A model generated the notes under the pieces. That model had not been told where the DNA came from. It made no database searches and saw only the letters and a program-made list of their open reading frames with translations. From positions 6,062,501-6,126,500 of the forward strand of contig NC_090129.1 of NCBI RefSeq assembly GCF_040581485.1: DNA of 64,000 bases, read 5' to 3'. Positions 48,816 through 61,759 of this stretch are shown one piece after another; positions within the stretch are counted from its first letter, which is position 1; each line of letters opens with the position of its first letter. The stretch comes from Linepithema humile. Its lineage: Eukaryota > Arthropoda > Insecta > Hymenoptera > Formicidae. The translations under genes were made by a program, and so were the position numbers.

Positions 48816-51800
48816 TCATCGGCCAGTAAGCAGGCCAATCAACGCTTGCTTTTCTTTCTCTTTCTTGCGCACAGATTCCAGATTCCTCTGCTTCCAGGAG
48901 CTCTTTCGGAGCTTTATTGGACGCGATCCCACATATCGTCCTAAAACGAATGAAGATTAATCGTGTAATAAATATTTTGTCATCGCTTGAGTCGCCATAT
49001 GTCAAGAACTAATGATATATTACTTTACTGTAACATTAAAATAATATGCTCACACCAGGCGTTACGATCAAAGTCCGGAAATGTAAGGCATTGATATACG
49101 AACTATTTATATTCGGTGCAACTACAAATTTTTATATTTCACTTAAATCGGTCACAAATATGCAGACTGTGTTTGCACACACGACAAGTGAGAATTTCTT
49201 GCATTCCTCTGATTGATTACTAATTGAATTACTAACATTTTTCACAATAAGGACACTTTCCTGGCACGGAAAAGCCGAGCTTGGTAGCAACAGATGACAA
49301 GCGAAAACATGTTTTCTCACGCCATCTTATCCACACAAGTATCCAAGAAAAGAAAAATGTATAGAAATCGATCGTTCACACGCAGATTATTTGGCATTTG
49401 AAAATTTTTACGATGCGCGCACAACATATCGCTATGCTAATTATTAACACTCGTTTATTCTTTCTCGCATTCCTATTCACAATTTTCTTTGGTTGTCAAC
49501 AATTACAAGAAAAAAACGTGAGCAATTTTCTTTAGTGCAAAGAGCTTGAGAGTATTCTAGAGTTAAACATTTTAGAGAGCATTTTAGAGTTGCGCGAAAA
49601 GCAAACAGAATTCTCTAATGCTTCTCATGTCTCCACGGTCGTTGATCATCGTACAATGCACTCATGCGATCTATTTTACATAGATTGATAAAAGATTGAT
49701 TATCTAAAAGTTGCATAAGAAAATTCAGTTGATTGTGATTCAATTCAAATCAATGTAAAATAAAATTACTTATAAGAATTTTAATTAGCAAGAGTCAAAT
49801 TGTTAATGACAGAAGATGTACAGATATTGACAAATAATAATAAAATAGATGCAAAAATAAAAATGATGAATTCATAAGCATTCTTCTTTTGAGATAGAAT
49901 ACACATTACGTAAAATTTTATTTCTATTTCTATTTAGTTCAAAGATATTTTGACGAATCTGCAGAGTGAAGAAAATATAAATGTATAATTACCGTATAAT
50001 AAAAAAAGATAAAATAAATTGAATAAAAATAATTTTAAAAACTTTATTGAAAAGTATCTTGCAGCGTCGATGCTACCTGTTTATTTTTGTGCGTAAGTTG
50101 TGTTAAAGATTCGACGCTACAAAATCAAATGTGACAAAGGTAAGCAATTTGTGTTAAGCTTGTATTTGCAGTTGCATCGAAATTCCGAGAACGCGAAGAA
50201 CGAGACAGTGTCCGCGTGGCCAAAATATTCTTTCAATGAGAAATTCCGCAGAACAGAAAATGTTACATTAAAGGAGCTCACGACCTCGCTTTTCTCCTTC
50301 TCTATTCTCAATTCGATCTCAATCTCGATTTCGATCACCCACACAACTCGTATTGTTATTTTTGCGACTTCTATATGAGCTACATAAATACGAAACGGAA
50401 CAGTTTATATTCAATCGCGTTTTCGATCAAACTCGAAATATCATTATCGTGTGGTCGTGTATCGTCTCGATCGAATAAAAGAAATATCTTATTATATCAC
50501 TGTTACCATTAAAACGTTAATTTTCCGAATTAATTTCATACAAACGTGCGAAAATTGAACGATTGTGAGAAAATGTTCACGCGACTAGAAGCGAAAATAT
50601 GATTTTTGGGCACATTTCAAGTGGGAATTACGAGTTCAAATCGTCGTTCAAATCAATAAACGAGAGGAGAACACGGATCAGCTGTGTAAGTTTTATCAAC
50701 GTGGTGCGAGGTTGCACTGCGGGCCATCGATTAGTTTCCGGCCCTGCAAGTACCTCGAGCGACCACGAATCATATATCCGTTCTATTATCATCATATCCG
50801 GAACTCCACCTCGTACGCACTATTACATTATACACGCGCGATTGAAAGCTTAATCTGGCACCGCGTTTGCTCGTTCGTTCGTTTAAACTACTTGTTGCGC
50901 CGGCCCCATTTCGTGAGATACCACTCGCAGCTAAATGCGATTCTCTTTTTCTCTTTCCCTCTATTGACTAACATATCTAATTGTTGGAAATTACACACTT
51001 TACCTCATTTTCTTTCCTCCTGTATCTTTAGTTTTTCTTTCTTTCTCTCTTTCTCTCTCTCTCTCTCTTTCAATATTAACTCTTTGCGATTACAAGCCGG
51101 GATATTCCCGAAACGTAAACCACTCGTCGCTCACTTGCCGCGCAAAACTAATAAGATGAAATTAACTTATTCGTCAAAATTAATTCAGACCGGAAAGGAT
51201 TAAAATAATATACAGAGTGCCCTAAGATTCACAAAGTAAGTAAAATATTAGAGCAAAGACGTTCTTAAAAAATTAAGTAATAAAAATCTCTGCAAGTTTA
51301 TATTCTAAATAATAATTTTTGAAACATAAGAGATTAAAGCTAGCCAATTACAAGCTACAGTTAGATGATCGGCTATCCGTAAAATGCGCGTATGATAGTG
51401 TTAATTGCACATTTATTGATACACTAGACAAAAAATTGTATTACCATTCGTTAATACACACTTCGCAATCAACATTTTTTATGGATTGTACATATCACCG
51501 ATGATAACATCATTCTTTTATTTCGTATCAATAAACGCAATTACTAACGTTTATGCGATTCATAACCATTGAAATGTAGTAATGTGACAATATCAAGTCT
51601 TTCGTCAAATATCGCCAAAGCTGCTATTTGTCATAAAAATTTGCAGATTTTTATTAATAAATTTTCCAAGTCTTCCCCATTATAGTATTTTGATTTGCAA
51701 ATTCTAGGCCACCGTGCTTGTGTGTACAGAGACAAATTTGTAAGACAAATCTGGAACCATCATCAAGATTGTTAAAATGTTACGGAATTCGTGGAGAAAT

Positions 51801-54800
51801 TTGCAGTGTCATTTATAACTGTAACGTTTGCCGAATATTTTAGAACACTTGAAATAGAGAACCCATGTCGCTTTGCAAATGCGAGCGAGTGCATTCCGTT
51901 GCGATAAACCTTTCCGCACAATCCCACCTGTCCGACCCGTTCGCGACTGTAGAAATTTCGGCAATTTTCCGCGCGTATCTTCACCACCGTATGAGTCACC
52001 GATGTTTCGCACGCGCGCGAACGTATATATTTTATTTACATTATACGAATCGAAAACTGAGCGTATAACTTAGCAAATGATACTGAACTATAAATAACAT
52101 CATTTTATAACATTCCTTGCGTACTTATTGGATCGTTTTTTCATCTTCGAATCCAAAATATTCGCACGCAATCTACTGTAAAATATTCGCGCCATACGAA
52201 ACAATGTTCGCGTATATTTTGTACTCCGTTCTGCGTTATATCATCATTGTTACAGCTTTAGTTAAACAGTAGACTGTCTTTAATAAAACGTGCACTAATG
52301 TACTCGACAGATCTTTTACCGTGTACACGTACATTTCGTATCTCGCAAGATAATGCTTTACACTTTCGGTTTACGACTTTTGCTTTAAACTTACATCGCA
52401 GTGCTTAAGAATATAGAAAATATTTTATCTATAAGAGAGAAAAAAAAGTAAAAAATTTGCTAAATATTTGTATCCGATTCCTTCCTGAGAAACGAAAAGA
52501 AGTTTTTAATAACAATAATGAGGAAAAATGATGATAATCAAAATGATAAAAAAAAAAAGAAAAACAAGGGAAATGATCGAGTTGCGTGGTCTACCGCGAG
52601 TTTCTCGATTGGCTGTCGCTTTGACAGGGTGGGGTATTGCGAGAATTTGTAGTAGGAAGTAGGGGTTGTTGAATGAGTAGCAGAACGCTCAGCGTCTCAA
52701 CGCACTTGCTCGCATCCACCCTAACGGTAGACCGATTAACCATACTACAGTATATCGTATGGCTCCACATCTGAGCCACGAATTCGCCCCAGATTTCATG
52801 CAAAAGTGCATGCCGAGAAAGTGAAAGTCGAACGAACGATCAGCATATTTCTGAGGTATGTTTTCTTCTTTTTTTTTAATCTATTTTTCACACGCACTTA
52901 ATAAATAGTTACAGCGAAAAATTGGTTGTAAAAATTGTAGCATTGCCCGATTTTTTATATATGCCATTTTCCGCAAACATTATGTCAATTTTGTTAATTA
53001 TTTGTTAATTATTACAATATTATATAATTTTATCATTAATATAAAATGTTCACGATAACTCCTATAAATCGCATTTGATCGATTCGATTTAATCGTGTAA
53101 ACGTGATATATTAGTAACACATATACGTGAGAAATAATCTTCGTCATTAACTTCATGAACCGTTTCGAAATTTTATCATTAATATAGAATTTTCGCGATG
53201 CTTCCATTGATAATTCACGTAACAAATTAATTCTTTGCTCAATTATTTGCTGTAGGGGTGAAATCGAGTACAATCGCACAGTTGATCAATCAACGTGATC
53301 TATATTAATATGCAAGAGAGAAGAAGTGAATAAGCGAAAGATAAATATTTCGAGCAAATATACACAGTGCAGATAAAAAAATTTCGCGGGAGAACGTAAA
53401 CGGCATACCTGCCTGTCGACAAAGTCCCCATCGCGAAATGATTGACGATCATCGTATCAGATTAACTTCCGAATTCAAGACTCGCACGGGGTGTACCGAG
53501 TTCGCGCGCGAGCAATACTGATTGTGAGAGACTTCTTTATACTCCGATGCTCCGTATCGTTTATTGTAAACATCGCTTCGAAAAATATTTATTCGAAAAG
53601 AATGCGTTACCGCTTAAAACTATGGCAGCATTGACGAAGACATGTGTTCGCAATATGTATTTGTCATTCATTTTTCAGAACATTAGTAAAAAAATATATC
53701 CACAGAGAGCAAACAATCTATAATAAGTTATCTAAAAGTGAATAAAAGAACACAATGTGTATAAGAATAAATACATAAACAGAATTAATGCTGTAAATTT
53801 AGCAAAATTTTTACATGCCCCCAATTATTATTTAAATCATATTAGAAGAACAAAATCAACATAGACAACGCGCGCTAATTATTTATATGTATTTTTATGT
53901 TACATCTTTTCAAACTAAACTCCCGCACAAACACGAAAAGAAAATAAATTAGTTTGTTAAACTTTCGATAATTAGTATTATAAATTCGCTTGTAATGAAA
54001 CTATTTAAATTATAACGAACAGATACAGTTGTCATTGTAATTCGTTTCATATACATTGAAAGAGTCTCAAATCTGTTTTATCAGATTAACGGTACGTTTT
54101 ATTTTCGTAGGAAAAGACGAGAGTACGCAGTATTTCATTAGCGCAGCGATATTACGATAATTGGAAAACAATTGGGCGACACGTTAGTATCGCGAAGACG
54201 AAATAAACATGAAGATAAATTCTAAATTGCTCCTAACATCGCTATTGAATGTACTGTGGCTAATGATCGGTTATGCGGCGCCTTTACTAGACACAAAGGA
54301 CACTTGGAATCAAAATATCCTTGAACCTGTAAAGACAGCATGCTCTCCCAACGGCCTATGTTGGGAATGGTTACCGATACCGGAAAAATATGACGCCATT
54401 ATATCCGAACAAGAAAGTGATACCTCGAGGTACATGCATACATACACAATTTAACTCTCTTGCTTTTGATTTTGTTTTGCTCTCTCTACGATCTCACGCG
54501 TATAATAAATGGATAACGATTATAGAAATATAGTGTAGATATATATTAATATATTGCACTATATATGATGACTATCCTGTTTTTAATAATTAATAATATT
54601 AAATTTTACTTAAAAAATTTTTTTACCACAAAATGATTTTCATTAATGTACAACATCAAGTTTAACTATAATCTTCGCGTATTTAGCAGATTGCAATCCT
54701 GGCGCCAAGTTGCAAATCCAGTATCTGAATTCACATCAAGATCGTTGAAAGATACGCTAGAAGAAACCAGACGAGAGACTCGATCACCTGCATTGCCTAA

Positions 54801-56852
54801 GCAGAAGATAACCATACCTAGTACCTGGAGTCTCGGTGGTATGCCTTTTAACGTTCTATACATGTATACACGATTGAATCATGCAGCTACGACAGAATCG
54901 AGTAAGTACCAATGCGATATTAGCACGAAAGTTTTTTTTTTTTTTGCTTTATTTATGAAGTAATTAAGTTTGATTTTTGCAGCAGCGTCTCAACAAAAAG
55001 TCAGCTCGACGACTAAAAGTTCGCTCGGAGAACATTCTAATTCGCGCATTACTTCACGAAATCAGTCTAGTACAAGAAGAAGATACTTTTGGACTCTACC
55101 ACCCCTTTTTATATATGGTTTGACTCCCCCCAAGAAATAAAAGCAAACAGCAGTAATGTATATCATCGGATTACCATCATTAAAAAAAAGGAGAGAGAGA
55201 AAGAAAGAAAAAGAAACACTTTGAATTGTGTAAAACATCTAAAAATATATAAATAAGTAGCTCCGAAATGCAGAGCGATTCTTATAACTGTAGCTCGTTA
55301 TAATATTTAAAATCACGATTTATATCTTTCTGCTCATGCAATATTTTCCTTTTGCAATATACAATGTCGCATAATAAATTTTCATTTTCTATTTAAATAC
55401 ACGACACATATTAAGTAAACAATTGCACTCAAAAAGTGTAGGGAAGATCCCTACTATAAAAGATTTTTGTGCAACATAAGCAAGACCTACATTTAAAAAA
55501 AAAAAAAAATTATATATATATAATTGACTTACCGTTCATTTCCTTCATCGCTTTGATAAAATCTTGTGGATCTTTAAAAGACACGAATCCAAAACCTTTA
55601 GTTTTATTTGTCCGTTTATCTCTGACCACCTTTGCCTTTTGAAAACTGGGATATTTTCCAAATACTCTCACCAACATTTCATCTGTGACATCATTCCCAA
55701 GATCGCCACAAAATATCCTAAAATCATCTAAACCACAAGATTTATTTTAATAACATTATTAAAAAAACCGTTTTGTAATTAAGTAGTTTAGATAGAAAAA
55801 TTTGTTCGTTACTTACCATCGTCCCATTCTAATAAGGAAGGATCTTCCCACGTTTGACCACCGGCTGTTCTTATAATTTTCTTATTTTTCTTTCCTTTCC
55901 CCTTGGGATGACTCTCCTCTGCACTGGCGTTAGCCATAATAGAACTTGCTTTTCCTTGACTAATAGCTAATTCAGCTGCTGTACTAACACCCTTAACCTT
56001 TGGTTTCTTTTTAACCTCATCTTCAGGAATTTTTGTATTAATGATTTGTTCGATAATTTCCGGATGGATCATCGTTGCTGATGTAGAATCGTATGTTTTT
56101 GGTGTTGCGCTTAAACAGGGATCCACCATATTTGATATATAGGGATTACTTATTTGTGCAGGTGAGGAATACGTCGTAAGAGAAACGGTACCTATAACAA
56201 TCATTTATATTACATTAGTAAAGCAAACTTTACAATATTCTCAGATAACAGTAAAAACTATGTCATTGATTTTACCTTGTCTCGCTACTTGCTGAGGAAT
56301 TAACATCGGTGGAGGTGGAGGAGGAGGCGGTGGTGGTGGAGGTGGTGGAAATCCAATCATTGGAGGAAATGCTAATGTTGCTGCTGTAGCTGCTGCAACT
56401 ACTGGAGTAGGAAGTTCATGTTGCTCTAATTGTCTAGCAACTTGACTATATGTATTTGCACCGATTACTGGTCGAACAATAGGTGTCACAAGTTGTCCTC
56501 CGATTTCAGCTTCAAATCTGAAATTTACATTTAATGATTTAATTAAAAAATTGTAACTTAAAAAAAGCATTAATAAAATTTTCAATAAAATTTTCTCCTT
56601 GCATACTTGCGTACAAGAATATTTCTAGAATAAAAAACAAAAATAAACACGTGATACTTGGATAAAAATGGTTATGGTTGCAGAAAGAATAAAATCTGAA
56701 AGATAATGAATACTTCTGTTGGAGTATAATCACTCCGTGTCTTAAACACTATTTAATAGCTTTTAGTTATTTAAAATAACAGATACTATTAAAGTTAGGT
56801 TAACGCTATACCTGTTCATTTCATCTTCCATTTGTCGAAGTTTGTCGTCCAT
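48816..56852 (-). CDS. RBM42: RNA-binding protein 42 (RRM)
   Basis: RBM42 is a conserved nuclear and stress-granule RRM protein associated with the spliceosome. Minus-strand exons: 56852-56812, 56517-56276, 56191-55817, 55727-55533, 48940-48816; total 978 nt, 325 residues, all phases consistent. The N-terminus is MDDKLRQMEDEMNRFE. It is followed by an Ala/Thr-rich and polyproline stretch, a Lys-rich linker, then WDDDDFRIFCGDLGNDV, which opens the RRM (RNP2 RIFCGDL, RNP1 KGFGFVSF). The last exon completes it with RYVGSRPIKLRKSSWKQRNL and a basic tail ending LLTGR. That exon lies 6.6 kb from the others, beyond a nested gene on the other strand. A minus-strand AATAAA is at 48667-48672. Identity is firm from the near-exact family RRM. 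Confidence 0.95.
48941..54208. other. long RBM42 intron and upstream region of the nested gene
   Basis: No coding exon is supported. A TC-rich microsatellite lies at 51037-51069, and GC-rich patches at about 50690-50940, 51850-52020 and 52590-52860. The last patch ends in TGAG|GTATGT (about 52858) and could be a 5' UTR exon of the nested plus-strand gene, spliced to the acceptor TTTTCGTAG at 54110. Confidence 0.4.
54209..55140 (+). CDS. small secreted protein of unknown family, nested in RBM42 intron
   Basis: Not recognised. Exons 54209-54429, 54687-54901, 54983-55140 give 197 residues; phases agree. A signal peptide (MKINSKLLLT..LMIGYA, cut after about residue 23) is followed by APLLDTKDTW. 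The mature part has only two cysteines in a tight CSPNGLC ring (about 45-51), like the ring size of some disulfide peptide hormones, then WEWLPIPEKYD. Later it has basic sites (TRRETR, STRRRYFWTLPP) that a prohormone convertase could cut, and ends TPPKK. A neuropeptide-like precursor is possible but not shown. Both acceptors are tandem NAGNAG sites (TTTAGCAG at 54685, GCAGCAG at 54981), so the protein can differ by one residue at each. The 5' UTR exon probably starts at 54111. It is transcribed against RBM42. Confidence 0.65.
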
Positions 56853-57410
56853 TTTTGCAACTGTTAATCCTTTTATAAAATACAAGACAATTTATAGATG
56901 GATTTATTTAAATGCAAATTTTTGTTATTGCAAAATCCAATAATACTATTTCAATATAACACTTCAGCTAACAAACTTTACTGTGATGCTCTTTGAACCA
57001 CTCAACCTAACATTTAACAAACATCCACAAATGCCAACAAAATAACACGAAACAGAGCATTAATAGATCATACAATGTAGCACTGAAACCCGTATCAAAC
57101 TATACATTAACAATTGAGATTGCAAATTAAAAGCAAAAATTTGACCAATCAACTACCCTTAATCTTAACTCACTTTGTCATGATAGGTCGAATAGATGCG
57201 ACAATGCGTACCGGATATAACATGCTAATGCAAGATTCACATTACATTGAATGACCAATTCAATCTTGCAGTTACTGAATCTAGCATAATGAGAGATGAT
57301 TGGCTATCGCTTGTTGCTACATTCGTGTTGCTCTCAGGTTACTTTACTTTGCTTGTCCGTAAGTGCTAGATGAGCATTTGGAGGTTAAGGATCACTCAAT
57401 CGTATTCGTT
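56853..57410. promoter_or_regulatory. divergent RBM42/EMC7 promoter region
   Basis: 558 bases separate the two start codons. CGTGTTGCT at 57324-57332 is the inverse of the AGCAACACG part of the word repeated at 41636, 41663 and 59914. CTTGTTGCTAC lies just before it. Confidence 0.6.
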
Positions 57411-58352
57411 ATGAAGGGACTTCTATATTTATTCTTTATTATCGCTAATTTATGCGAGCAGTATGTAATAGCAGAACATGAAGAAGATGTATCTACGGAT
57501 CTATATGTAATTGAAGGCAAAGTATTTCCCTGGGATAATGCAGCTTCTACTGGATGGCAACTCATGACACACGTAATGGCCAACGGTGGTGAACATTATG
57601 GTTTTTTAAGGTATACATTTTGACAAGTTATTTATGCTTGCGAATTAATTATTTATCATTCACATATGTTTTATTATTTAGGGAAGATGGTACATTTATA
57701 ATTTCTAACGTTCCATCTGGATCGTATATGATTGAAGTAGTAAATCCAAATTATGTTTACGAGCCAGTGAGAGTGGAAATCAACTCTAAGGGAAAATTCC
57801 GAGCTCGAAAAGTGAATTTGATACAAACATCGCAAGTGATTCAAGTACCGTATCCATTAAAAATGAGGCCATTAGCACCATTTCGATACTTTCAAGTTAG
57901 GGAGCAATGGAGGATGACAGACTTCTTACTCAATCCTATGGTAATGGAATTTTTTAGTAATGTAGAGGATATATATTTTAATTTACTTCTGTAGCTAAAA
58001 ACAATTTTTTTTTTTAGGTTTTAATGATGGTTTTGCCACTTGTATTAATCATGATTCTGCCAAAAATTATGAACGATCCTGAAACTAGAAAGGTAAACCT
58101 ATCTTTTACATATAGAGAAACTAAATAATAATATTTAAAAATGGTATAATTTATATAAATTATTACACCATGTTTAATGTGTTATATTTTTTAGTAAAGT
58201 TTAATAATATATGCATTTTGTAGGAAATGGAACAGCTAAATAATCTTACTATTTATAATATGCCAGAAATGTCAGAAGTAATAACGTCTTTTCTTTCTGG
58301 AGGAGAAAAACAAAAACCAAAGGCTGTAAAAGCTACTAAGAAAAGACAATAA
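57411..58352 (+). CDS. EMC7: ER membrane protein complex subunit 7
   Basis: EMC7 is a lumenal-domain subunit of the EMC, which inserts tail-anchored and multi-pass proteins into the ER membrane. Exons 57411-57610, 57682-57940, 58018-58092, 58224-58352 give 220 residues, near the usual 240. Residues 1-20 form a signal peptide. Residues about 30-145 form the EMC7 beta-sandwich (VIEGKVFPW, FLREDGTFIISNVPSGSY, VEVNPNYVY-like IEVVNPNYVYEP, REQWRMTDFLLNPM). A membrane helix follows (VLMMVLPLVLIMILPKI, about 154-170), then PETRKEMEQLNN and a Lys-rich end. The start at 57411 gives the signal peptide; an upstream extension is not needed. AATAAA at 58889-58894 is the likely polyadenylation signal. It is divergent from RBM42. 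Confidence 0.95.
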
Positions 58353-60565
58353 TTTATTATCTATAGAGAATTGTATGTATAGGTTTATTATAGTTCTTAA
58401 AATATATATAGAAATATATCAAAAACAAAGCATTTTAAAAATAATAACTGCTTACATCAAATGTAAAAGATTACACACACACATAATAGCTAATATACCA
58501 AATTTGTAAACTCTTGTACATCTGTTCTACATCTAGATGGAAAAAAATCACTGCAGCAATTTTTTAACTTATTCTGTTATATAGTCACATGCATATATTA
58601 CACGTTTGGTAAAGCAGTAAAAAACTTTATATGAATATAAAAGAAAAGAAAACTGTGTATTATATAATTACAATCACTACGATATACATTGAATTATTGT
58701 GTCATAAAAAACACAATTTTACTACATTTTACTACATTTTCTTGTATTAACGAACCCACTGTGATGTCTGTAATAATTTTGTGTTATATAAAATGTTATG
58801 TATGTAAAATTTCCTAAATTATAAAAAATACCTATAATCTGTGTATTAGTCCATAATTTAGTTCTGTAATGTTGTTCCATTGTTTTGCAATAAATTTTTA
58901 ATCAATAGTCTTTCGTATTTTACAATTATTTCACACTTATTGTGTCTCACAAAAAATATACAGAATGTAATAAACAGGCGTAAGATGTATTTTTAATTAA
59001 AAAATTATATTAAAAAGTTGCTAAAAAATAATTAAATTTATTTGTATCTAAATATTATTAAAGTATAATTCTTTTTTCTTGTTTTTTCACTTAAAAAATT
59101 ATAAAAAATCTCAAACTGTGTAAAACCATAATTATCGAATATTTTTAAGCACGCCAAATACCGACTGATGGTCATAATAAGTTGTATTTTCTTATTTGAT
59201 TTGTTATTAGTGCTCAAGTGTTGGTCAGGTTAGGTTGGGTTATAATTTGTCTAATTAAAATCGCACAACTATTAACTGTTAAAAATAAAATCAACCTTTT
59301 TATCTGTAGCACATTATTTTGAATTATTTAAGTTGTTAGATTATACACGCTGTATTTATAATTGTTACTCGAATCTCGTCTGAAGAACGCATCTGCTGTT
59401 AGGATCGTGTGATATACGATACGAGGAAGTAAAAATATTCGTGGAATATCAAGAGTCATATTATATGACAAAAAACCAGGTATTATAGACACGTTTTCTA
59501 GAATGACTAATACAATCTGAATCGTCTAAAATACTTGCGTATGCAGGATTTAAACACATTCGTAGTAACCACTTGTAAGATGAATATATAAAACAGAATG
59601 ATACATATGACAGAAAAAAATGCAATCTTTCCATTTATAAGAAACGTAAAAATACTTTTACTTAAATAAACTTCAGTAATTTTTAAATTATCGCTGACAT
59701 ATTTTTTCAGATAAAATCTGTAATCGCATAGCAATTCTCGATAAAGAAAAACGTCATAGTACATCATACATTCTTCATGTTTGATAAAAAAAAGATAATA
59801 CTGATTTTACTGTATCCTCTTCACTGTACCGGTGAGGATTAACAAAATGAAAAAGGGAACATGAGTAAAGATGAGCAATCATGCGTGATTCAGCGGTCGA
59901 CGATGCACGGAGCCGAAAGCAACACGATTGAGAGAGGAGCGGTTGAGCCGCGTGGTTCTTAGTTCCGGGAATCCATATTTCGCCAATCGAGTATCCGGTC
60001 GCCGTGCTTTGCCTTGCCTGGTTCTAGATCTCGCCTCGATTTCGTTTCATTCACACCAGCAACGACTGAATCGAAACATCGGCTCGCGTTAATACATCGA
60101 CGTGTCGCGAGTAAGAAAACTAGTTGCGCGATCAAACAGGTGCAATTAGATATTCGCCTAGGTATTCGTAGTGACAAGTGGAATATGCGTTATATAAGTT
60201 TAGAAAGAATATATTTTGTATTGTGCGTAATTGTATGCGCGGCATCGATGTGAACAAAAATATTATAAAACAAAGTGATTAAAAATGGTGCGAAAAAGGA
60301 CGAGCGACTGAATTTATATCGATTAAGTGTGTCAATGGTATGTGGAAATATGTTACGTTAGTTCAAGCTTAATAAGATGTTAAATACAGTTTTACTTCAC
60401 ATATACAGAAGATTCGTTTTCGGTGAGTCATAACTAGCCGGTAAATTGGCCAACAATTGGCCTAACCAATAACGACTAATCTTCGATATCGAACTTCGAA
60501 GTAAAATGGCAACAACGAATTACGGAATTACGTAGGAAAATTGAAAGTATATTTCATTTTGAGTT
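58353..60565 (+). other. EMC7 3' UTR, then promoter and 5' UTR of the PNT gene
   Basis: AT-rich to about 59800. From 59880 the sequence is CpG-rich and includes the 13-base word CGAAAGCAACACG (59914-59926), marking the promoter region of the next gene. No further coding exon was found. Confidence 0.5.
59914..59926 (+). promoter_or_regulatory. promoter word CGAAAGCAACACG
   Basis: Third exact copy of the 13-base word found at 41636-41648 and 41663-41675, again in a CpG-rich region upstream of a start codon. Confidence 0.5.
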
Positions 60566-61209
60566 ATGGAGATTTTTCAAAGCTCGGATACCGTGCAGTG
60601 TCGAGTATCCGCCGATTTAAAATCGAGCTCGGAATCAGAATCGGAATCAAGGCGAAAAGATAATAAAAAGACGCAAGCATTTTCGAGCTGCAAACGATTT
60701 CGTTGGACGCATACAGAAGCGCGCATAATAGATAACGTTGAACGCGAAATCGTATCGGAGAACAATAAAGATAGCGACGATTCCAACAACGAAGATTCCG
60801 ATGACCCCCACGTGGAATCCGAACGGATTATGGTGCCATCCGGTGAATATCTAGCCGACAAACGACGACGAGCGAAAGCGCCGCATTTTAACTTATCAAT
60901 TTCATTATATCAGTCGGACAAAACATATGTCGGTGATTTCAGATCCGTCGGAGTGGAACTCGGATCACATATCCTCGTGGATTTCATGGTGCAGTCGGAC
61001 ATTCTCTATAAAATCAAAACCGATCGCCGCGATACTTCCACCGACTGGAAAGGAATTGCTCAAACTATCTCTACAAGATTGGCAAGATATTTGTGGCTCG
61101 ACGGAAGGATGCATTTTGGCGCGACACTTAGGACACCTCCGTCTACAGGCGACTGGCGTTCACACTCCCGATTTATTGCAAGAAAACAAGGATAGTAGAA
61201 AACAAGCTG
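60566..61209 (+). CDS. ETS-family transcription factor, 5' part with PNT domain (partial)
   Basis: The PNT (SAM-like) domain is clear from 60943: DPSEWNSDHISSWISWC, then TGKELLKLSLQDW and GCILARHLGHLRLQATG, the pattern of ETS-family PNT domains. GKEL and the HL..LR end recall SPDEF/Ets98B (D-ETS-4) more than GABPA, but this is a judgement from memory. The preceding frame, from ATG 60566 (a stop lies just upstream at 60560), codes a Ser/acid-rich N-terminus ending ESERIMVPS. It is in a different frame. A 100-base intron (donor CCG|GTGAAT at 60843, acceptor GATTTCAG at 60942) restores the phase exactly, giving VPS-DPSEW. The alternative is translation from ATG 60927. The exon ends at donor GTAAGT (61210), phase 1. 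The ETS DNA-binding domain is not seen before 64000. Confidence 0.72.
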
Positions 61210-61726
61210 GTAAGTAGTCAAACCGGATGTGCTTATAAATTCAAGATGGATCGATTCTTCCGATTTATTACACTTTGCATTTTCTGTTATTAATTATTAC
61301 ATTAGCAACGCAAACGTGAAAAATATACAGACTGGACCTGAAAATTCGTGAATTAAAATGTTATAGTGGGAAAGTTCGCGGACAATGAAGCAAATCGCTA
61401 TCTTAAACAGTTGTTTGAATATATCTAAGTATTTAAAACTGGTTAATCACTAATATTTAGATTATGATTGCCTATCGGCTTATCTGTCGCACAGATGGTA
61501 TTTAGTATCAGGATTTTACTATACGCATAAACTCTAAGGCTATGTTTCGTTATTCGGTACTGAAAATTTAGTATACGCAATGTGAATTATAAATTTTTAA
61601 TATTAGCAGTGAATAACGAAACGCAGCCTATAATGGTCTAGAATAAAAAATTGTAAATATTCTTTATTATATAATTTTTTTTAAACTTTCTCGCTACAAT
61701 ATTTTAATTCGCAAATTTTGAAATAT

Positions 61727-61759
<33 letters not shown>

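Noticed and set aside
50712..51203. 163-residue plus-strand frame in the RBM42 intron
   Set aside because: Part is generated by a TC microsatellite and the rest has no recognisable family or splice context.
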